64,000 nt of DNA from Neobacillus piezotolerans (GCF_003362805.1 NZ_QNQT01000005.1:124001-188000); one strand, 5' to 3'; shown: positions 51,792-63,993, counted from the first letter of the stretch. Notes: generated from the sequence alone by a model not told the origin. A program made the numbers and translations.

Positions 51792-54062
51792 TTAAAGGGA
51801 TTCATGGAACGTCCGGTTGATGACATCCATCTGTTGTTCCCTTGTAAGTTTAATAAAGTTCACCGCATAACCGGAAACCCGGATTGTCAGCTGCGGATAA
51901 AGTTCCGGATGTTCCATCGCATCCATCAGTGTTTCCCGGTTAAAGACGTTGACATTGAGATGGTGGCCTTCCTTGATTGCATATCCGTCGAGAATTGATA
52001 CAAGATTGTTGATGCGGCTCTCGTCTTCCTTGCCCAAAGCCTTTGGCACGATCGAAAATGTATTTGAGATTCCGTCCAGAGAATATTCGTATGGAAGCTT
52101 TGCTACAGAAGAAAGGGAAGCTAGCGTTCCTTTTGTATCCCTGCCATGCATTGGGTTCGCGCCAGGGGCGAATGGTTCGCCCGCGCGGCGTCCATCAGGA
52201 GTATTGCCTGTTTTCTTTCCATAAACGACATTCGATGTGATTGTCAGCACTGACATCGTTGTCATGGAATTCCGGTATGTCTCATGTTTCCTGAGTTTGT
52301 TCATAAAAGTTTTAACAATTTCGACCGCAATGCTGTCAACACGGTCATCGTTATTCCCGTATTTCGGATAGTCGCCATTCACTTCAAAATCAACCGCCAG
52401 GCCATTTTCATCACGTATTGCTTTCACTTCTCCGTACTTAATCGCGCTTAGCGAGTCGGCGACTACACTCAAGCCCGCTATACCCGTTGCCATCGTCCTT
52501 AGAATTTCGGAATCGTGAAGCGCCATTTCAATCCGCTCGTAGCTGTATTTATCATGCATGTAATGGATGACATTCAGGGTGTTGATGTAAAGGCCAGCCA
52601 GCCATTCCATCATGTTATCAAACTTCTTCATTACTTCTTCATAGTCGAGGACATCGGAAGTGATAGGCGCGAATTCCGGTCCTGCCTGGATTTTCAGTTT
52701 TTCATCAACGCCGCCGTTGATCGCGTAAAGAAGAGCTTTAGCAAGGTTGGCGCGTGCTCCGAAGAATTGCATCTGCTTGCCGATTGCCATCGCGGATACG
52801 CAGCAGGCGATGCCGTAATCATCGCCCCATTCCGGGCGCATGATATCGTCATTTTCGTATTGGATCGAACTTGTTTGGATGGACATTTTCGCGCAATATT
52901 TTTTAAAATTGGCTGGCAGCTGAGTGGACCACAAAACAGTAAGGTTTGGCTCCGGTGCTGGCCCAAGATTATCTAAAGTATGGAGGAAGCGGTACGAACT
53001 CTTGGTAACAAGAGGGCGTCCATCAAGGGCCATGCCGCCGATCGACTCGGTTACCCAAGTCGGGTCGCCGCTGAACAATTCATTGTAGTCCGGCGTACGC
53101 GCGAATTTCACAAGTCGCAGCTTCATGACAAAATGGTCGACTAGTTCCTGTGCCTCCGTCTCTGACAGTGTGCCGTTTTGCAGGTCGCGCTCAATGTATA
53201 TATCCAGGAACGTTGATACGCGGCCAAGGCTCATTGCCGCGCCATTTTGTTCCTTAATCGCAGCCAGATAGCCGAAATATAGCCATTGGAAAGCTTCTGC
53301 GGCATTGGAAGCAGGGGCGGAAATGTCATATCCATAGCTCTTTGCCAGTTCTTTCAATTCACCAAGCGCCCGGATTTGTTCGGAAAGCTCCTCGCGGTGG
53401 CGGATTGTTTGTTCGCTCATCACACTGCTGGTTGATTTTAAATCTTTCTTCTTCTCCTCGATGAGGAAGTCCACTCCATAAAGGGAAACCCTGCGATAGT
53501 CGCCAATGATGCGGCCGCGCCCATAGGCATCAGGTAGCCCGGTGATTACGCCGACTTTACGTGCGAGCATCATTTCATCAGTATAGGCATCGAATACACC
53601 TTGGTTATGCGTTTTACGGAAGTCAGTAAAGATCCGTTCAATTTCCTCATTCAATTTATACCCATATGCCTCACAGGCTGCTTTCGCCATTCGGATACCG
53701 CCGAACGGCTGCATGGAACGGTTAAACGGTTTGTCGGTCTGGAAGCCGACTACCTTTTCAAGGTCTTCGTTCAAATATCCCGGACCATGTGATGTGATTG
53801 TCGAGACGGTTTCGGTATCCATGTCCAGGACCCCGCCTTTTTCACGTTCCTGCGTTGTCAGCTCCATTACCTGAGCCCATAGTGTTTTTGTTGCATCAGT
53901 CGCTCCGGATAAAAAGGAATCGTTGCCTTCGTAAAGAGTGAAATTGTTCAGGATAAAGTCTCGGACGTTTACCTCGTTTGACCATTTTCCGGGTTTGAAG
54001 CCATTCCATTGTTCAGCTTGGGATTTTTCCTTATTGTTTTTAACCTGAGTGGCTTGTGCCAT
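51792..54062 (-). CDS. pflB: Formate C-acetyltransferase (pyruvate formate-lyase)
   Basis: This 756-residue glycyl-radical enzyme (EC 2.3.1.54) converts pyruvate and CoA to acetyl-CoA and formate in anaerobic mixed-acid fermentation. The active-site Cys pair is in [10 protein letters not shown] and the radical Gly731 in [10 protein letters not shown] Fnr-type box sits exactly at -41.5 from the predicted start site. It is co-transcribed with pflA. Confidence 0.97.
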   Translation of the reverse strand: MAQATQVKNNKEKSQAEQWNGFKPGKWSNEVNVRDFILNNFTLYEGNDSFLSGATDATKTLWAQVMELTTQEREKGGVLDMDTETVSTITSHGPGYLNEDLEKVVGFQTDKPFNRSMQPFGGIRMAKAACEAYGYKLNEEIERIFTDFRKTHNQGVFDAYTDEMMLARKVGVITGLPDAYGRGRIIGDYRRVSLYGVDFLIEEKKKDLKSTSSVMSEQTIRHREELSEQIRALGELKELAKSYGYDISAPASNAAEAFQWLYFGYLAAIKEQNGAAMSLGRVSTFLDIYIERDLQNGTLSETEAQELVDHFVMKLRLVKFARTPDYNELFSGDPTWVTESIGGMALDGRPLVTKSSYRFLHTLDNLGPAPEPNLTVLWSTQLPANFKKYCAKMSIQTSSIQYENDDIMRPEWGDDYGIACCVSAMAIGKQMQFFGARANLAKALLYAINGGVDEKLKIQAGPEFAPITSDVLDYEEVMKKFDNMMEWLAGLYINTLNVIHYMHDKYSYERIEMALHDSEILRTMATGIAGLSVVADSLSAIKYGEVKAIRDENGLAVDFEVNGDYPKYGNNDDRVDSIAVEIVKTFMNKLRKHETYRNSMTTMSVLTITSNVVYGKKTGNTPDGRRAGEPFAPGANPMHGRDTKGTLASLSSVAKLPYEYSLDGISNTFSIVPKALGKEDESRINNLVSILDGYAIKEGHHLNVNVFNRETLMDAMEHPELYPQLTIRVSGYAVNFIKLTREQQMDVINRTFHESL

Positions 54063-54116
54063 GGTTGTTCACCTCTTCAACTATTTTCAAAACTATATAA
54101 CAGTTTTATTGATATC

Positions 54117-54159
54117 ATCTTACCTCGAGTATAACAGATGTCATGTGAGGAAAATCACC
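54117..54159 (-). promoter_or_regulatory. Fnr box and -10 region of pflB
   Basis: TGTGA-GGAAAA-TCACC (54144-54159) reads GGTGA-N6-TCACA on the minus strand. A -10 TAAGAT (54122-54117) places the start near 54110, so the palindrome is centred at -41.5, the classical activator position. The rest of the gap to 54407 holds AT-rich DNA with no gene. Confidence 0.7.
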
Positions 54160-54365
54160 CTAAAATGCCCGTAATTGTTACTATATTGTGAATCTTGGGT
54201 TTGTAGAGGATTAAGGAGGTTGTTTGATTTCTGAATTATCAAAAAGGATTAAACTGTATTAGTTCTGTTTCTCGAAATCGCAAAACTGTTATACAAGAGA
54301 AATCCTTTAAAATCAACATTATTACCATTCTGATAGTGAAAACACGCTGTTTAAAAATGGAAAAC

Positions 54366-54405
54366 AAAAAGCTGCACGCCCCCATTGGGCATACAGCTTT
54401 TTAAT
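54366..54405 (-). terminator. Terminator after the cupredoxin gene
   Basis: AAAAGCTGCACGCCC and GGGCATACAGCTTTTT pair; both flanks carry A/T runs. Confidence 0.85.
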
Positions 54406-54407
54406 TC

Positions 54408-54860
54408 CTAATCAACAACAATGTAGGCAATCATCGGGCCATTGTGTTCTTTATCTGGGTGGACCTCGCAGATTAGCCTGTACGTTCCTTCTTTATCAAA
54501 AGAAAGGTCCACCGCTGTTTCTTCACCTTTTTTAACCGTTCCTTTAATGGTGGTGTTTTCAATGTGAAACGGATGTTCTTTCCCATTCACACCATAAATG
54601 ATTAAACGGACTTTTTCACCTTTTTCCATAAAAATCGTGCCCGGATCCCATCTGTATGCTTCGATTTTTTTCCCGCTAGGGAGCGTCGCCATGAACTCCC
54701 CAGTAACCATGTGGATTTCCCTTACAGGATTGCCGGCTGTTTCCTTAATTACAACTTTATCGCCAGCTTTTAAAAGCCACCAGCCGGCAGCAGTTACAAC
54801 CGCGAAAAATGCAGCGAGAATGAGGAGCGCGGTTCCTTTTCTAATTGTTAAAAAATGCAT
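54408..54860 (-). CDS. Membrane-anchored cupredoxin-like protein
   Basis: This 150-residue protein has an N-terminal anchor (about 9-29) and a cupredoxin domain. Probable copper ligands are H96 (or H99) in EHPFH and C131, H134, M143 in CEVHPDKEHNGPM. It is an electron carrier or copper-binding protein outside the membrane. Stand-alone. Confidence 0.75.
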   Translation of the reverse strand: MHFLTIRKGTALLILAAFFAVVTAAGWWLLKAGDKVVIKETAGNPVREIHMVTGEFMATLPSGKKIEAYRWDPGTIFMEKGEKVRLIIYGVNGKEHPFHIENTTIKGTVKKGEETAVDLSFDKEGTYRLICEVHPDKEHNGPMIAYIVVD

Positions 54861-55024
54861 GTTATCCCTCCCATACTTTGTCCTATTTTTAATTTATGCT
54901 GAATAGGCAGGTAAACTTGTCTATTTTTTCTGAAACTTCCTTTATAATAAAAATGGGAAGGGTTAACGGTAAACCCGGCATAACCCCCAGCATTTTTTAG
55001 CCATTCGGGAGGAGGAAGCAAAAA

Positions 55025-56686
55025 ATGAAAGCGGAAACAAAAAACAAGGTGGTCAGGTACAGGGGTAGCGAGCTAAATACAAAAGGGTGGATACAGGAAG
55101 CCGCCCTCAGGATGTTAATGAACAATCTGGATGAGGAGGTCGCTGAAAATCCTGATGACTTGGTCGTGTACGGGGGCATTGGCAAGGCGGCGAGGAACTG
55201 GAACTGCTTTGAAGCAATAGTTTCAGCACTGAAAAAACTCGAAAGCGATGAAACACTCCTTATTCAATCAGGGAAGCCAGTCGCTGTCTTTAAGTCACAC
55301 CCGGATGCTCCCAGGGTCCTAATTGCCAACTCGAATCTTGTACCGGCCTGGGCAAATTGGGACACATTCCATGAACTGGATAAAAAGGGACTAATGATGT
55401 ACGGCCAAATGACCGCGGGCAGCTGGATATACATAGGAAGCCAGGGAATCGTCCAGGGAACATATGAAACATTCGCCGAGCTTGCCAGGCAGCATTTCAC
55501 GGGAAGCCTGAAACATACAATTACGCTGACTGCGGGCCTCGGCGGGATGGGAGGAGCACAGCCGCTGGCGGTTACGCTGAACGGCGGGGTTTGCCTTGCG
55601 ATTGATACGGATATTCACCATATCCAGCGCAGGATAGAAACGAAATATCTTGATGTTGTGGCGGAATCCCTTGAGGATGCCCTGGCGCAAGCACAGGAAG
55701 CGAAACTTCAGGGAATTGCCCTTTCTATCGGGCTTGAGGGGAACGCCGCGGAAATTTTGCCGAGAATGCTTGAGCTTGGCTTCGTTCCGGACGTGCTAAC
55801 CGACCAGACATCCGCGCATGATCCGCTGAACGGCTACATTCCCGAAGGCTACTCGTTGGAAGAAGCGGCCGAGTTCCGGAAAAACGACCCGGATGGCTAT
55901 GTGAAAAAGTCATGTGAAAGCATGGCTGTCCATGTTAAGGCAATGCTTGAAATGCAGAAAAAGGGAGCGACCACCTTCGATTACGGAAACAACATCAGGC
56001 AGGTCGCCAAAGACGCCGGTGTCGAAAATGCTTTCGATTTCCCAGGGTTTGTGCCGGCGTATATCAGGCCGTTGTTCTGTGAAGGGAAGGGGCCGTTCCG
56101 CTGGGTAGCGCTATCGGGCGATCCCGAAGACATATACAAGACAGACGAAGTTATCCTTCGCGAGTTTGCCGACAACGAACATCTTTGTAACTGGATCCGT
56201 ATGGCAAGGGAGAAAATCCAGTTCCAGGGACTGCCTTCGAGGATTTGCTGGCTTGGTTACGGGGAAAGGGCGCGCTTCGGAAAAATTATTAATGATATGG
56301 TTGCAAGCGGAGAATTGAAAGCTCCAATCGTTATCGGCCGGGACCATCTTGATTCCGGATCGGTTGCATCGCCAAACAGAGAAACGGAAGGAATGGCGGA
56401 CGGAAGCGACGCGGTTGCCGACTGGCCGATATTGAACGCGATGATCAACGCGGTTGGCGGGGCGAGCTGGGTTTCGGTCCATCACGGAGGCGGTGTCGGA
56501 ATGGGATACTCGCTGCATGCCGGAATGGTCATCGTCGCCGATGGAACAAAAGAAGCTGAGCGGAGGCTAGAACGCGTCCTTACAACAGACCCGGGCATGG
56601 GCATTGTACGCCACGTAGATGCGGGATACGACTTGGCGGTGGACGCGGCGAAGAAAAATGGGCTTAACATCCCGATGCTTGATTAG
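55025..56686 (+). CDS. hutU: Urocanate hydratase
   Basis: This 553-residue NAD-dependent enzyme (EC 4.2.1.49) shows [30 protein letters not shown] (NAD loop), [14 protein letters not shown] and [16 protein letters not shown]. It performs the second step of histidine degradation. GGGAGGAGG is upstream. It is first in a hutUIG cluster. Confidence 0.97.
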   Translation: MKAETKNKVVRYRGSELNTKGWIQEAALRMLMNNLDEEVAENPDDLVVYGGIGKAARNWNCFEAIVSALKKLESDETLLIQSGKPVAVFKSHPDAPRVLIANSNLVPAWANWDTFHELDKKGLMMYGQMTAGSWIYIGSQGIVQGTYETFAELARQHFTGSLKHTITLTAGLGGMGGAQPLAVTLNGGVCLAIDTDIHHIQRRIETKYLDVVAESLEDALAQAQEAKLQGIALSIGLEGNAAEILPRMLELGFVPDVLTDQTSAHDPLNGYIPEGYSLEEAAEFRKNDPDGYVKKSCESMAVHVKAMLEMQKKGATTFDYGNNIRQVAKDAGVENAFDFPGFVPAYIRPLFCEGKGPFRWVALSGDPEDIYKTDEVILREFADNEHLCNWIRMAREKIQFQGLPSRICWLGYGERARFGKIINDMVASGELKAPIVIGRDHLDSGSVASPNRETEGMADGSDAVADWPILNAMINAVGGASWVSVHHGGGVGMGYSLHAGMVIVADGTKEAERRLERVLTTDPGMGIVRHVDAGYDLAVDAAKKNGLNIPMLD

Positions 56687-56739
56687 CCCCTAGCGAATTG
56701 TACGGCAAGGCAACTAAGTCGAAAAGGGGAAATGATTGA

Positions 56740-58014
56740 ATGTCCGAAACAATTTTAATAAAGAACGCCTCACAAGTGGTAACTGTAAAAGGTTATTCAG
56801 AGAAACCGGCAACTCGAGAGGAGATGGCCAATCTCTCAATCATTGAAAATGGGGCCGTCCTCCTTTACGGGGGGAAAATCGCCGCGGTTGGCACAGAAGA
56901 GGAAGTAGCCGCGGCGGCAGGAGGCCGGTTGGATGGGGCTGACATTATTGATGCGTCCGGGAAGATTGTCCTTCCCGGCCTCGTCGACCCGCATACCCAT
57001 CTAGTCCATGCGGGCAGCAGGGAAGATGAATTCGGGATGCGCCTTAAGGGTGCGACCTACATGGAAATCATGGAAAGCGGCGGCGGCATCCACGCCACTA
57101 CTTCCCGGACGAGAGCCGCTTCCGCGGAAGAACTATTTTTTGAAGGAATGAAACGACTTGATAGTTTCCTATTGCACGGTGTAACGACTGTGGAGGCAAA
57201 AAGCGGCTACGGCCTTGATTGGGAAACGGAATACAAGCAGCTTGTTGTTTCGAAAAAATTAAATGAAGCGCATGCGGCGGATGTTGTCAGCACGTTCATG
57301 GGAGCGCATGCAGTTCCGGCGGAGTTTAAGAGTGACCCGGATCGGTTTATTGATTTGATTATTGAAGAAATGCTCCCTAAAGTCGCGGAGGAAGGCCTGG
57401 CGGAGTTCAATGATGTGTTTTGCGAACGGGGCGTTTTTACCCCGGAACAATCAAGGCGGTTACTTGAAGCAGGAAAGAGGTTCGGTCTGACGCCGAAAAT
57501 CCATGCTGATGAAATTGAGCCGTATGAAGGGGCTGAACTTGCGGCCGAAGTTGGCGCGATTTCCGCGGACCATTTGCTGAAGGCTTCCCAAACGGGAATT
57601 GAAAGGATGGCGGAAAAAAGCGTCATTGGCGTCCTTTTGCCAGGGACGGCGTTTTTCCTGATGGCTGAAAGTGCGAATGGAAGAAAAATGATCGATTCTG
57701 GAGTAGCGGTGGCCTTGTCGACGGACTGCAATCCTGGCTCATCTCCAACAGTATCTATGCCGCTCATCATGAACCTAGCCTGCCTAAAAATGGGCATGTC
57801 ACCGGAGGAAGTCATAACTGCCGCCACCATCAATGCCGCTCATGCGATTGGCCGGGCAGGAAAAGTAGGCAGTATTGAAACGGGCAAACAGGCGGATATC
57901 CTTATTGCGAATGTCCCGAACTATAAAAAGCTCCAGTACAATTACGGGATGAACCATACGGATACTGTCATTAAAAAAGGGAAGATTGTCGTAAGGGATG
58001 GGGTATTATGCTAA
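56740..58014 (+). CDS. hutI: Imidazolonepropionase
   Basis: This 424-residue metal amidohydrolase (EC 3.5.2.7) shows VDPHTHLVHAGSREDEF, KSGYGLDWETEYK, HADEIEPYEGAELAAE and STDCNPGSSPT. It is the third step of the pathway. AAGGGG is upstream of ATG 56740; it overlaps hutG by 7 nt. Confidence 0.96.
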   Translation: MSETILIKNASQVVTVKGYSEKPATREEMANLSIIENGAVLLYGGKIAAVGTEEEVAAAAGGRLDGADIIDASGKIVLPGLVDPHTHLVHAGSREDEFGMRLKGATYMEIMESGGGIHATTSRTRAASAEELFFEGMKRLDSFLLHGVTTVEAKSGYGLDWETEYKQLVVSKKLNEAHAADVVSTFMGAHAVPAEFKSDPDRFIDLIIEEMLPKVAEEGLAEFNDVFCERGVFTPEQSRRLLEAGKRFGLTPKIHADEIEPYEGAELAAEVGAISADHLLKASQTGIERMAEKSVIGVLLPGTAFFLMAESANGRKMIDSGVAVALSTDCNPGSSPTVSMPLIMNLACLKMGMSPEEVITAATINAAHAIGRAGKVGSIETGKQADILIANVPNYKKLQYNYGMNHTDTVIKKGKIVVRDGVLC

Positions 58015-58994
58015 GAAATTATCTGGAACCCACCCAGTTTGCCTGGCGGAGGGATACGGAAACGAAGGATCCAAAGGTAAAGGATTGGATTTTCCAGGCG
58101 GGAGGGGACTTTTCTTTTAATGAAGGCGGCTGGGATATTGCGGTTCTCGGGGTCCCGCTTTCCCGTTCGTCCATTTCTGTATCAGGCGCTTCCGAGTTTC
58201 CCGAAGCGTTCAGGCGTGCATGGGGCGGATTTTCTACCTACAATCTCGATTACGGCACTGACCTCAAAGAGTTGAAGGTACTTGATCTTGGCAATGTAAA
58301 AATGCATTTTACCGATATAGCGAGATCGCATGATAATATCACACAGGCAATGAAATACCTGAAGGAGGAACTGCCGGATGCCTTTCCGGTTTCCATAGGC
58401 GGGGATCATTCCGTAACGGCAAGGCTCATTTCCGGCCTGAAAGCCGCGCATCCTGGAAAAGAAATTGGTATATTGCAATTCGATACCCATCTTGACCTGC
58501 GGGATCTTGCCGACCACGGCCCGACGAACGGAACGCCTATCCGGTATTTGATTGAAAACGGGATTATCCAGGGGAAAAACGTCTTTAATATCGGTCTGCA
58601 TGGCTTTTTTAACGGTCAGACTCTTTTGGCTTATGCAAAAGAACACAGTGTCAATTACATTACCCTGAGGGAAGCTAGGAAAAAAGGTATAGCAGAAACC
58701 GTAAGGGAGGCGGTTGCCGAACTTTCGGAGAGGGTTGACTTGATTTACGTGACGATTGACATGGATGTCCTCGACATTGCTTTCGCTCAGGGAGTCCCCG
58801 CGTCGACTCCGGGTGGGATGTCTTCCCATGAGTTATTAGAGGGCGTCTATGAAGCCGGCCTTTCAGGGAAGGTAGGGGCGATGGACATCGTCTGCCTTGA
58901 TCCAACGAAGGATACACCTGCGCTGGCCACTGTAAAAACAGGGGTATATACATTTCTTACATTTTTAACGGGAGTCAAGAACCGGGAGGCTTAA
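58008..58994 (+). CDS. hutG: Formimidoylglutamase
   Basis: This 328-residue arginase-fold enzyme (EC 3.5.3.8) has manganese ligands GGDHSVTARL, QFDTHLDLRD and TIDMDVLD. It releases formamide to give glutamate. Its last 30 nt overlap the convergent YetF-like gene. No hutH or hutP is seen beside the cluster. Confidence 0.95.
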   Translation: MLRNYLEPTQFAWRRDTETKDPKVKDWIFQAGGDFSFNEGGWDIAVLGVPLSRSSISVSGASEFPEAFRRAWGGFSTYNLDYGTDLKELKVLDLGNVKMHFTDIARSHDNITQAMKYLKEELPDAFPVSIGGDHSVTARLISGLKAAHPGKEIGILQFDTHLDLRDLADHGPTNGTPIRYLIENGIIQGKNVFNIGLHGFFNGQTLLAYAKEHSVNYITLREARKKGIAETVREAVAELSERVDLIYVTIDMDVLDIAFAQGVPASTPGGMSSHELLEGVYEAGLSGKVGAMDIVCLDPTKDTPALATVKTGVYTFLTFLTGVKNREA

Positions 58995-59687
58995 GGATTC
59001 GGAGTTTATGGCAAAAAGGACGCTATCAGAGGAAATGACCGCGTACCCGACAGTTTTGGAATCCATGCCTTTGCCATAAAGATATCCCTCAAACCAGGAA
59101 ATAAACTGCTCGGGATACATACGATAAAGGCATTCGCCATCCCGGATAAGCTCGGCGGGCAACTGAACGCCTTTAAGAAGATATTCCGGAATCACGCATG
59201 CAAAGCTCCCCTTCTCAAGGGGGGCTTTATTTTCAATCGAAAGAAGCCCATTCGGTTCGAGTATCGCCTTTTTAACTTCAGAGATAGAAAAGATACCATT
59301 CTCTCTTAATTGCTGATGCAAACCTTCTTTAGGAATTTTTACGGATGCCAGGTTTTTTTCGTTAATTTTTCCATTCTCAATCAAGATGGTGGATGGACCA
59401 GAAAGGATTTTATAAAAAAAGGGGGACCGATACGTCCCAATGGCAGCAAGATAATAGAACAGAACAAGTGTCATGAATGAGCAAAGCATCGGCAAAAATT
59501 TCAGGTTTACATTGAAGCCCATATTCGCAACGAGCGAGCCAGCGGTAATGGCCATCGCCATATTAAAATGGTTCTTATGCGCATTGATTTGCCTGCCGAA
59601 CATTGCAAGGATGAACAGCAATATTAAAAACGAAACTGCTGTCCTCAAGATGGACGGAATGATTGCTTCCACGAGAGCACTTCCCAA
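58965..59687 (-). CDS. YetF-like (DUF421) membrane protein
   Basis: This 240-residue protein has three N-terminal membrane segments (SFLILLFILAMFGRQI, MAMAITAGSLVANMGF, MLCSFMTLVLFYYLAAIG) followed by two DUF421-type small cytoplasmic repeats (GPSTILIENGKINEKNLASV, RENGIFSISEVKKAILEPNG). Members support spore or membrane functions of unclear mechanism. The start is TTG 59687 or GTG 59672. Confidence 0.8.
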   Translation of the reverse strand: MGSALVEAIIPSILRTAVSFLILLFILAMFGRQINAHKNHFNMAMAITAGSLVANMGFNVNLKFLPMLCSFMTLVLFYYLAAIGTYRSPFFYKILSGPSTILIENGKINEKNLASVKIPKEGLHQQLRENGIFSISEVKKAILEPNGLLSIENKAPLEKGSFACVIPEYLLKGVQLPAELIRDGECLYRMYPEQFISWFEGYLYGKGMDSKTVGYAVISSDSVLFAINSESLSLPVLDSR

Positions 59688-59745
59688 CTAGTTGATGTAG
59701 ATGGCGGGTGTAGTTTTCCATGCCCGATGGGAAATATGCGGCTAT

Positions 59746-60393
59746 CTACTTACTTTTTAATAAGGAAGAAAGATAGAGCATGATAAATGAAATCAGGATT
59801 ATAACCGCCACCAGGAACCATGCTTCATCCGTCCTGCCGGATTCCATTGCCATATATATCGCAATCGGGGCGGTTTGCGTTTTACCGGGAATATTCCCCG
59901 CGAACATGAGGGTGGCCCCAAACTCTCCAAGCGCCCGGGCAAAACTTAGGATCGCCCCGGTCACAAGGGCCGTTGACGAAAGGGGAAGAGTAATATGTAA
60001 GAACGTCCTCCACGTTCCCGCCCCGTCCATTCGGGCCGCTTCTTCAATTTCCGGGTTGATTGATTCGAAGCCAGCTTTCGCGGATTGGTACATCAACGGG
60101 AATGCGACAACGGTCGAAGCGAGGGCTGCCGCCCAGGGGGTGAACATGATCGAATTGCCAAAAACCCATTCAATCATGGAACCAACCGGGCTATGTTTCC
60201 CAAACAGGATGATAAGCAAAAAACCGACAACGGTCGGTGGAAGGACAACAGGAAGCAGGAAAAGCGTTTCCAATGCTGTTTTGCCCCTGAATCGTTTGCC
60301 AGCCATTGTCTTGGCAAGTAAAACTCCGCATGGAAATGCAAGGGCAAGAGCGATAGCCGCTGTTTGAATTGAGAGAATAATAGGATTAACCAA
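59746..60393 (-). CDS. modB: Molybdate ABC transporter permease
   Basis: This 215-residue permease shows LPVVLPPTVVGFLLIILFG and the EEAARMDGAGTWRTFLHITLPLS coupling loop, then FARALGEFGATLMFAGNIPG, all typical of ModB. The start is TTG 60393. No modA or modC is adjacent: upstream is a YkuS-like gene, downstream the DUF421 gene. It would serve the Mo enzymes of the cell, such as the Dms protein in this window. Confidence 0.9.
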   Translation of the reverse strand: MVNPIILSIQTAAIALALAFPCGVLLAKTMAGKRFRGKTALETLFLLPVVLPPTVVGFLLIILFGKHSPVGSMIEWVFGNSIMFTPWAAALASTVVAFPLMYQSAKAGFESINPEIEEAARMDGAGTWRTFLHITLPLSSTALVTGAILSFARALGEFGATLMFAGNIPGKTQTAPIAIYMAMESGRTDEAWFLVAVIILISFIMLYLSSLLKSK

Positions 60394-60439
60394 ATTCGTT
60401 CCATCCAGTCACAAATGTAGTCCCGCCTTGGGGCGACTT

Positions 60440-60470
60440 GTCTTTCCATTCCCGGACGGCATGGAAAGAC
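60440..60470. terminator. Hairpin between the ykuS-like gene and modB
   Basis: GTCTTTCCAT (60440-60449) and ATGGAAAGAC (60461-60470) are perfectly complementary. No strong T run follows on the minus strand, so it may be a leader structure of modB. Confidence 0.5.
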
Positions 60471-60522
60471 AGTCTTAATTTAACAAAGAAAAGCGGTCCT
60501 GTCACTTGAAAAAGGAAATATG

Positions 60523-60765
60523 TTAACCGAGCCTGTTTTCAACAAGGCTGCATACTTCATCCGCCGATAGGCCGTTCGCCTCAATAACGGGAGCTTTTGT
60601 AACTGTATCCTGCATTCCCATAATGTTTGAGTCCAGTCCGGTAATTACACAGCACTCGCAGTCCGCGGCATCTGACTCTTGTTTCAGTTCGACCACATCA
60701 TATCCCCGTTCCCTTAAGGCCTGTTGCACATTCCCAAGAGATTGTTCCACTCCTATTTTTGCCAT
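60523..60765 (-). CDS. YkuS-like UPF0180 protein
   Basis: This 80-residue protein, MAKIGVEQSLGNVQQALRER, then GYDVVELK and CECCVITGLDSNIMGMQDT, is of the UPF0180/YkuS type, a small alpha-beta protein of unknown role. GAAGGAGGTG is upstream of ATG 60765. Confidence 0.82.
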   Translation of the reverse strand: MAKIGVEQSLGNVQQALRERGYDVVELKQESDAADCECCVITGLDSNIMGMQDTVTKAPVIEANGLSADEVCSLVENRLG

Positions 60766-60850
60766 AAACCACACCTCCTTCGACCCTATCTTGCCCTTTT
60801 TTGAATAATTGATGCGGCAAAGTGAACCCTAAAGCTGGGAGGTGTTTTAA

Positions 60851-60982
60851 TTGGGCAAACGAAAACAGGACCCATCCACAATAGGGTTGAATTCATCCGA
60901 AGTGGAAGGGCAGGGAACCACGAACAAGGAAACTGGAAATACGAAAGCTCCCTCGTCCAGAAATAAGCAGAAACGGTCATAA
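60851..60982 (+). CDS. sspO: Small acid-soluble spore protein O (CotK)
   Basis: This 43-residue protein, MGKRKQDPSTIGLNSSEVEG, then QGTTNKETGNTKAPSSRNKQ, matches the SspO pattern (MGKRKA..I.GMN...QGQGT). It starts with TTG 60851 after GGGAGGTG. It is a minor SASP packaged in the spore core, expected to be under forespore sigma-G. A terminator follows. Confidence 0.85.
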   Translation: MGKRKQDPSTIGLNSSEVEGQGTTNKETGNTKAPSSRNKQKRS

Positions 60983-60997
60983 ACTTTTTGGTTAGGC

Positions 60998-61028
60998 GGA
61001 ACTCTCCCGAGGGGGAGTTCTGTTTTTT
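60998..61028 (+). terminator. Terminator after sspO
   Basis: GAACTCTCCC and GGGGGAGTTC pair around CGA, followed by TGTTTTTT. Confidence 0.9.
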
Positions 61029-61339
61029 ATGGGGGAAAGGGCTTTTTACAAGGTGCTGGGAGTGGTAAATAGCCTTGTGAATTTTCAGTAAATTTAGATA
61101 AAGGAAAATTTATTGTTAAATGGGGTGATTAATTGAAAAACCAGGGAAATAAACTTAAATTTTGGGGTGAATTATTCTAACTAAAAATTTTTTAATAGCA
61201 TAACCGAGAAAAAAGATGGGTTTATTTTACATTTTAAGCGATAATTGTGGCTATTTTTTGACATTTATTACTTTTAGCAGGAAAACACCACCATTAGTAA
61301 GAAGGAATAGTGGAGAAAAAGAAGAAAGGAGTAATTTTT
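61029..61339. other. AT-rich intergenic region
   Basis: No gene is supported. A TTGACA at 61258-61263 has no matching -10. A 15-codon ORF (61133-61180) follows a GGGGTGAT but carries no other evidence. Confidence 0.3.
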
Positions 61340-62299
61340 TTGCTAATAAAAGCCCGCGGGATCCCAATTTGGATCCAATGCCTTGAAGCTCTCCTCCGAT
61401 TGCTGCCTCAAAACCACCGAGTCATCCCAGATATCAACCGAAATCTTAAATACCGCAGAAAAGGATACAATGGTGAAAAAAGTTCCGATTACTATGCAAA
61501 TCTTCTGGATAAAACCGAATTTCTTATCCTCCATGATTTATCCCTTTTCCACAATAAACTTCACTTTCAAATTGACACCCTTATTCTAACTACAAGATTT
61601 TTACTAATTATTGAAATAAAATGCCTTGAAGGAGAACTGTATTTCAATCATGAAACTGGCCAGCTCACTGTTTCCCACCACCAAACTGTAACCGGCGCGG
61701 ATAATCCGCTTATCCAGGCATTGAACCATTGTACACAGCTGAAAGGATGGTTCAGGGACCGAAAAATGATTGAGGTGCCGATGGAACATCTCGCCATCAT
61801 TAGCAATACGCAATCTGTAATAAGATGCAGCAACTACGAAACAGCCAGGCATGTCGGCACGGATAAGAGCCTGCCATTAAAGGTTATGGAGCTTTCCAAG
61901 CGTTATAAAAAAGAACTGCTAACAGAAAAAGAAGTTAAAAGGATTGCTAAGGCTCTTAAAAAGGTGCATTCTCCACAGCCAATAAATATTTTGGGTTTTT
62001 ATAAACTAAAGCCCGAAGAACTCCTTAATTATATCGCTTGTCCTAATTGCGGGTACCGGCCGATGGTTAGATTTAGAGGGTATTGGCATTGTAAAATTTG
62101 TTATGTAAATTCAAAGGATGCCCATGTAGGTGTCATTTCGGATCATTTGCTTGTTAAAGGAAATCGTATAACAAACCTGGAATGCCGTTTGATTCTTGGT
62201 ATAGATTCATTAAAATTAGCCAATAAGATGTTAACGTCAATGGATTTGAACAGGGAAGGGAAGACAAAAGGGAGGCGGTATACCTTGAAATTGACCTAA
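61340..62299 (+). CDS. NERD-domain protein
   Basis: This 319-residue protein has an N-terminal NERD (nuclease-related) domain: FHNKLHFQIDTLILTTRFLL then IIEIKCLEGEL, giving the D...E-x-K nuclease-like core. A C-terminal Cys ribbon follows (CPNCGYRPMVRFRGYWHCKICY, about 232-255). TTG 61340 lies 7 nt after AAAGGAG. NERD proteins are presumed to act on nucleic acid; no target is known. Confidence 0.85.
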   Translation: MLIKARGIPIWIQCLEALLRLLPQNHRVIPDINRNLKYRRKGYNGEKSSDYYANLLDKTEFLILHDLSLFHNKLHFQIDTLILTTRFLLIIEIKCLEGELYFNHETGQLTVSHHQTVTGADNPLIQALNHCTQLKGWFRDRKMIEVPMEHLAIISNTQSVIRCSNYETARHVGTDKSLPLKVMELSKRYKKELLTEKEVKRIAKALKKVHSPQPINILGFYKLKPEELLNYIACPNCGYRPMVRFRGYWHCKICYVNSKDAHVGVISDHLLVKGNRITNLECRLILGIDSLKLANKMLTSMDLNREGKTKGRRYTLKLT

Positions 62300-62315
62300 T
62301 TTTCCCAAATGAAAA

Positions 62316-62342
62316 AACAGGAGCAAGATGCCCCTGTTTCAA
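62316..62342 (-). terminator. Terminator after the ABC-F gene
   Basis: On the minus strand AAACAGGGGC pairs with GCTCCTGTTT, followed by TTTTT. Confidence 0.8.
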
Positions 62343-62346
62343 AAGA

Positions 62347-63993
<1,647 letters not shown>

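Noticed and set aside
61133-61180. 15-codon ORF after GGGGTGAT, possible leader peptide of the NERD gene
   Set aside because: Too short, no regulatory codons or hairpin, far from the next start.
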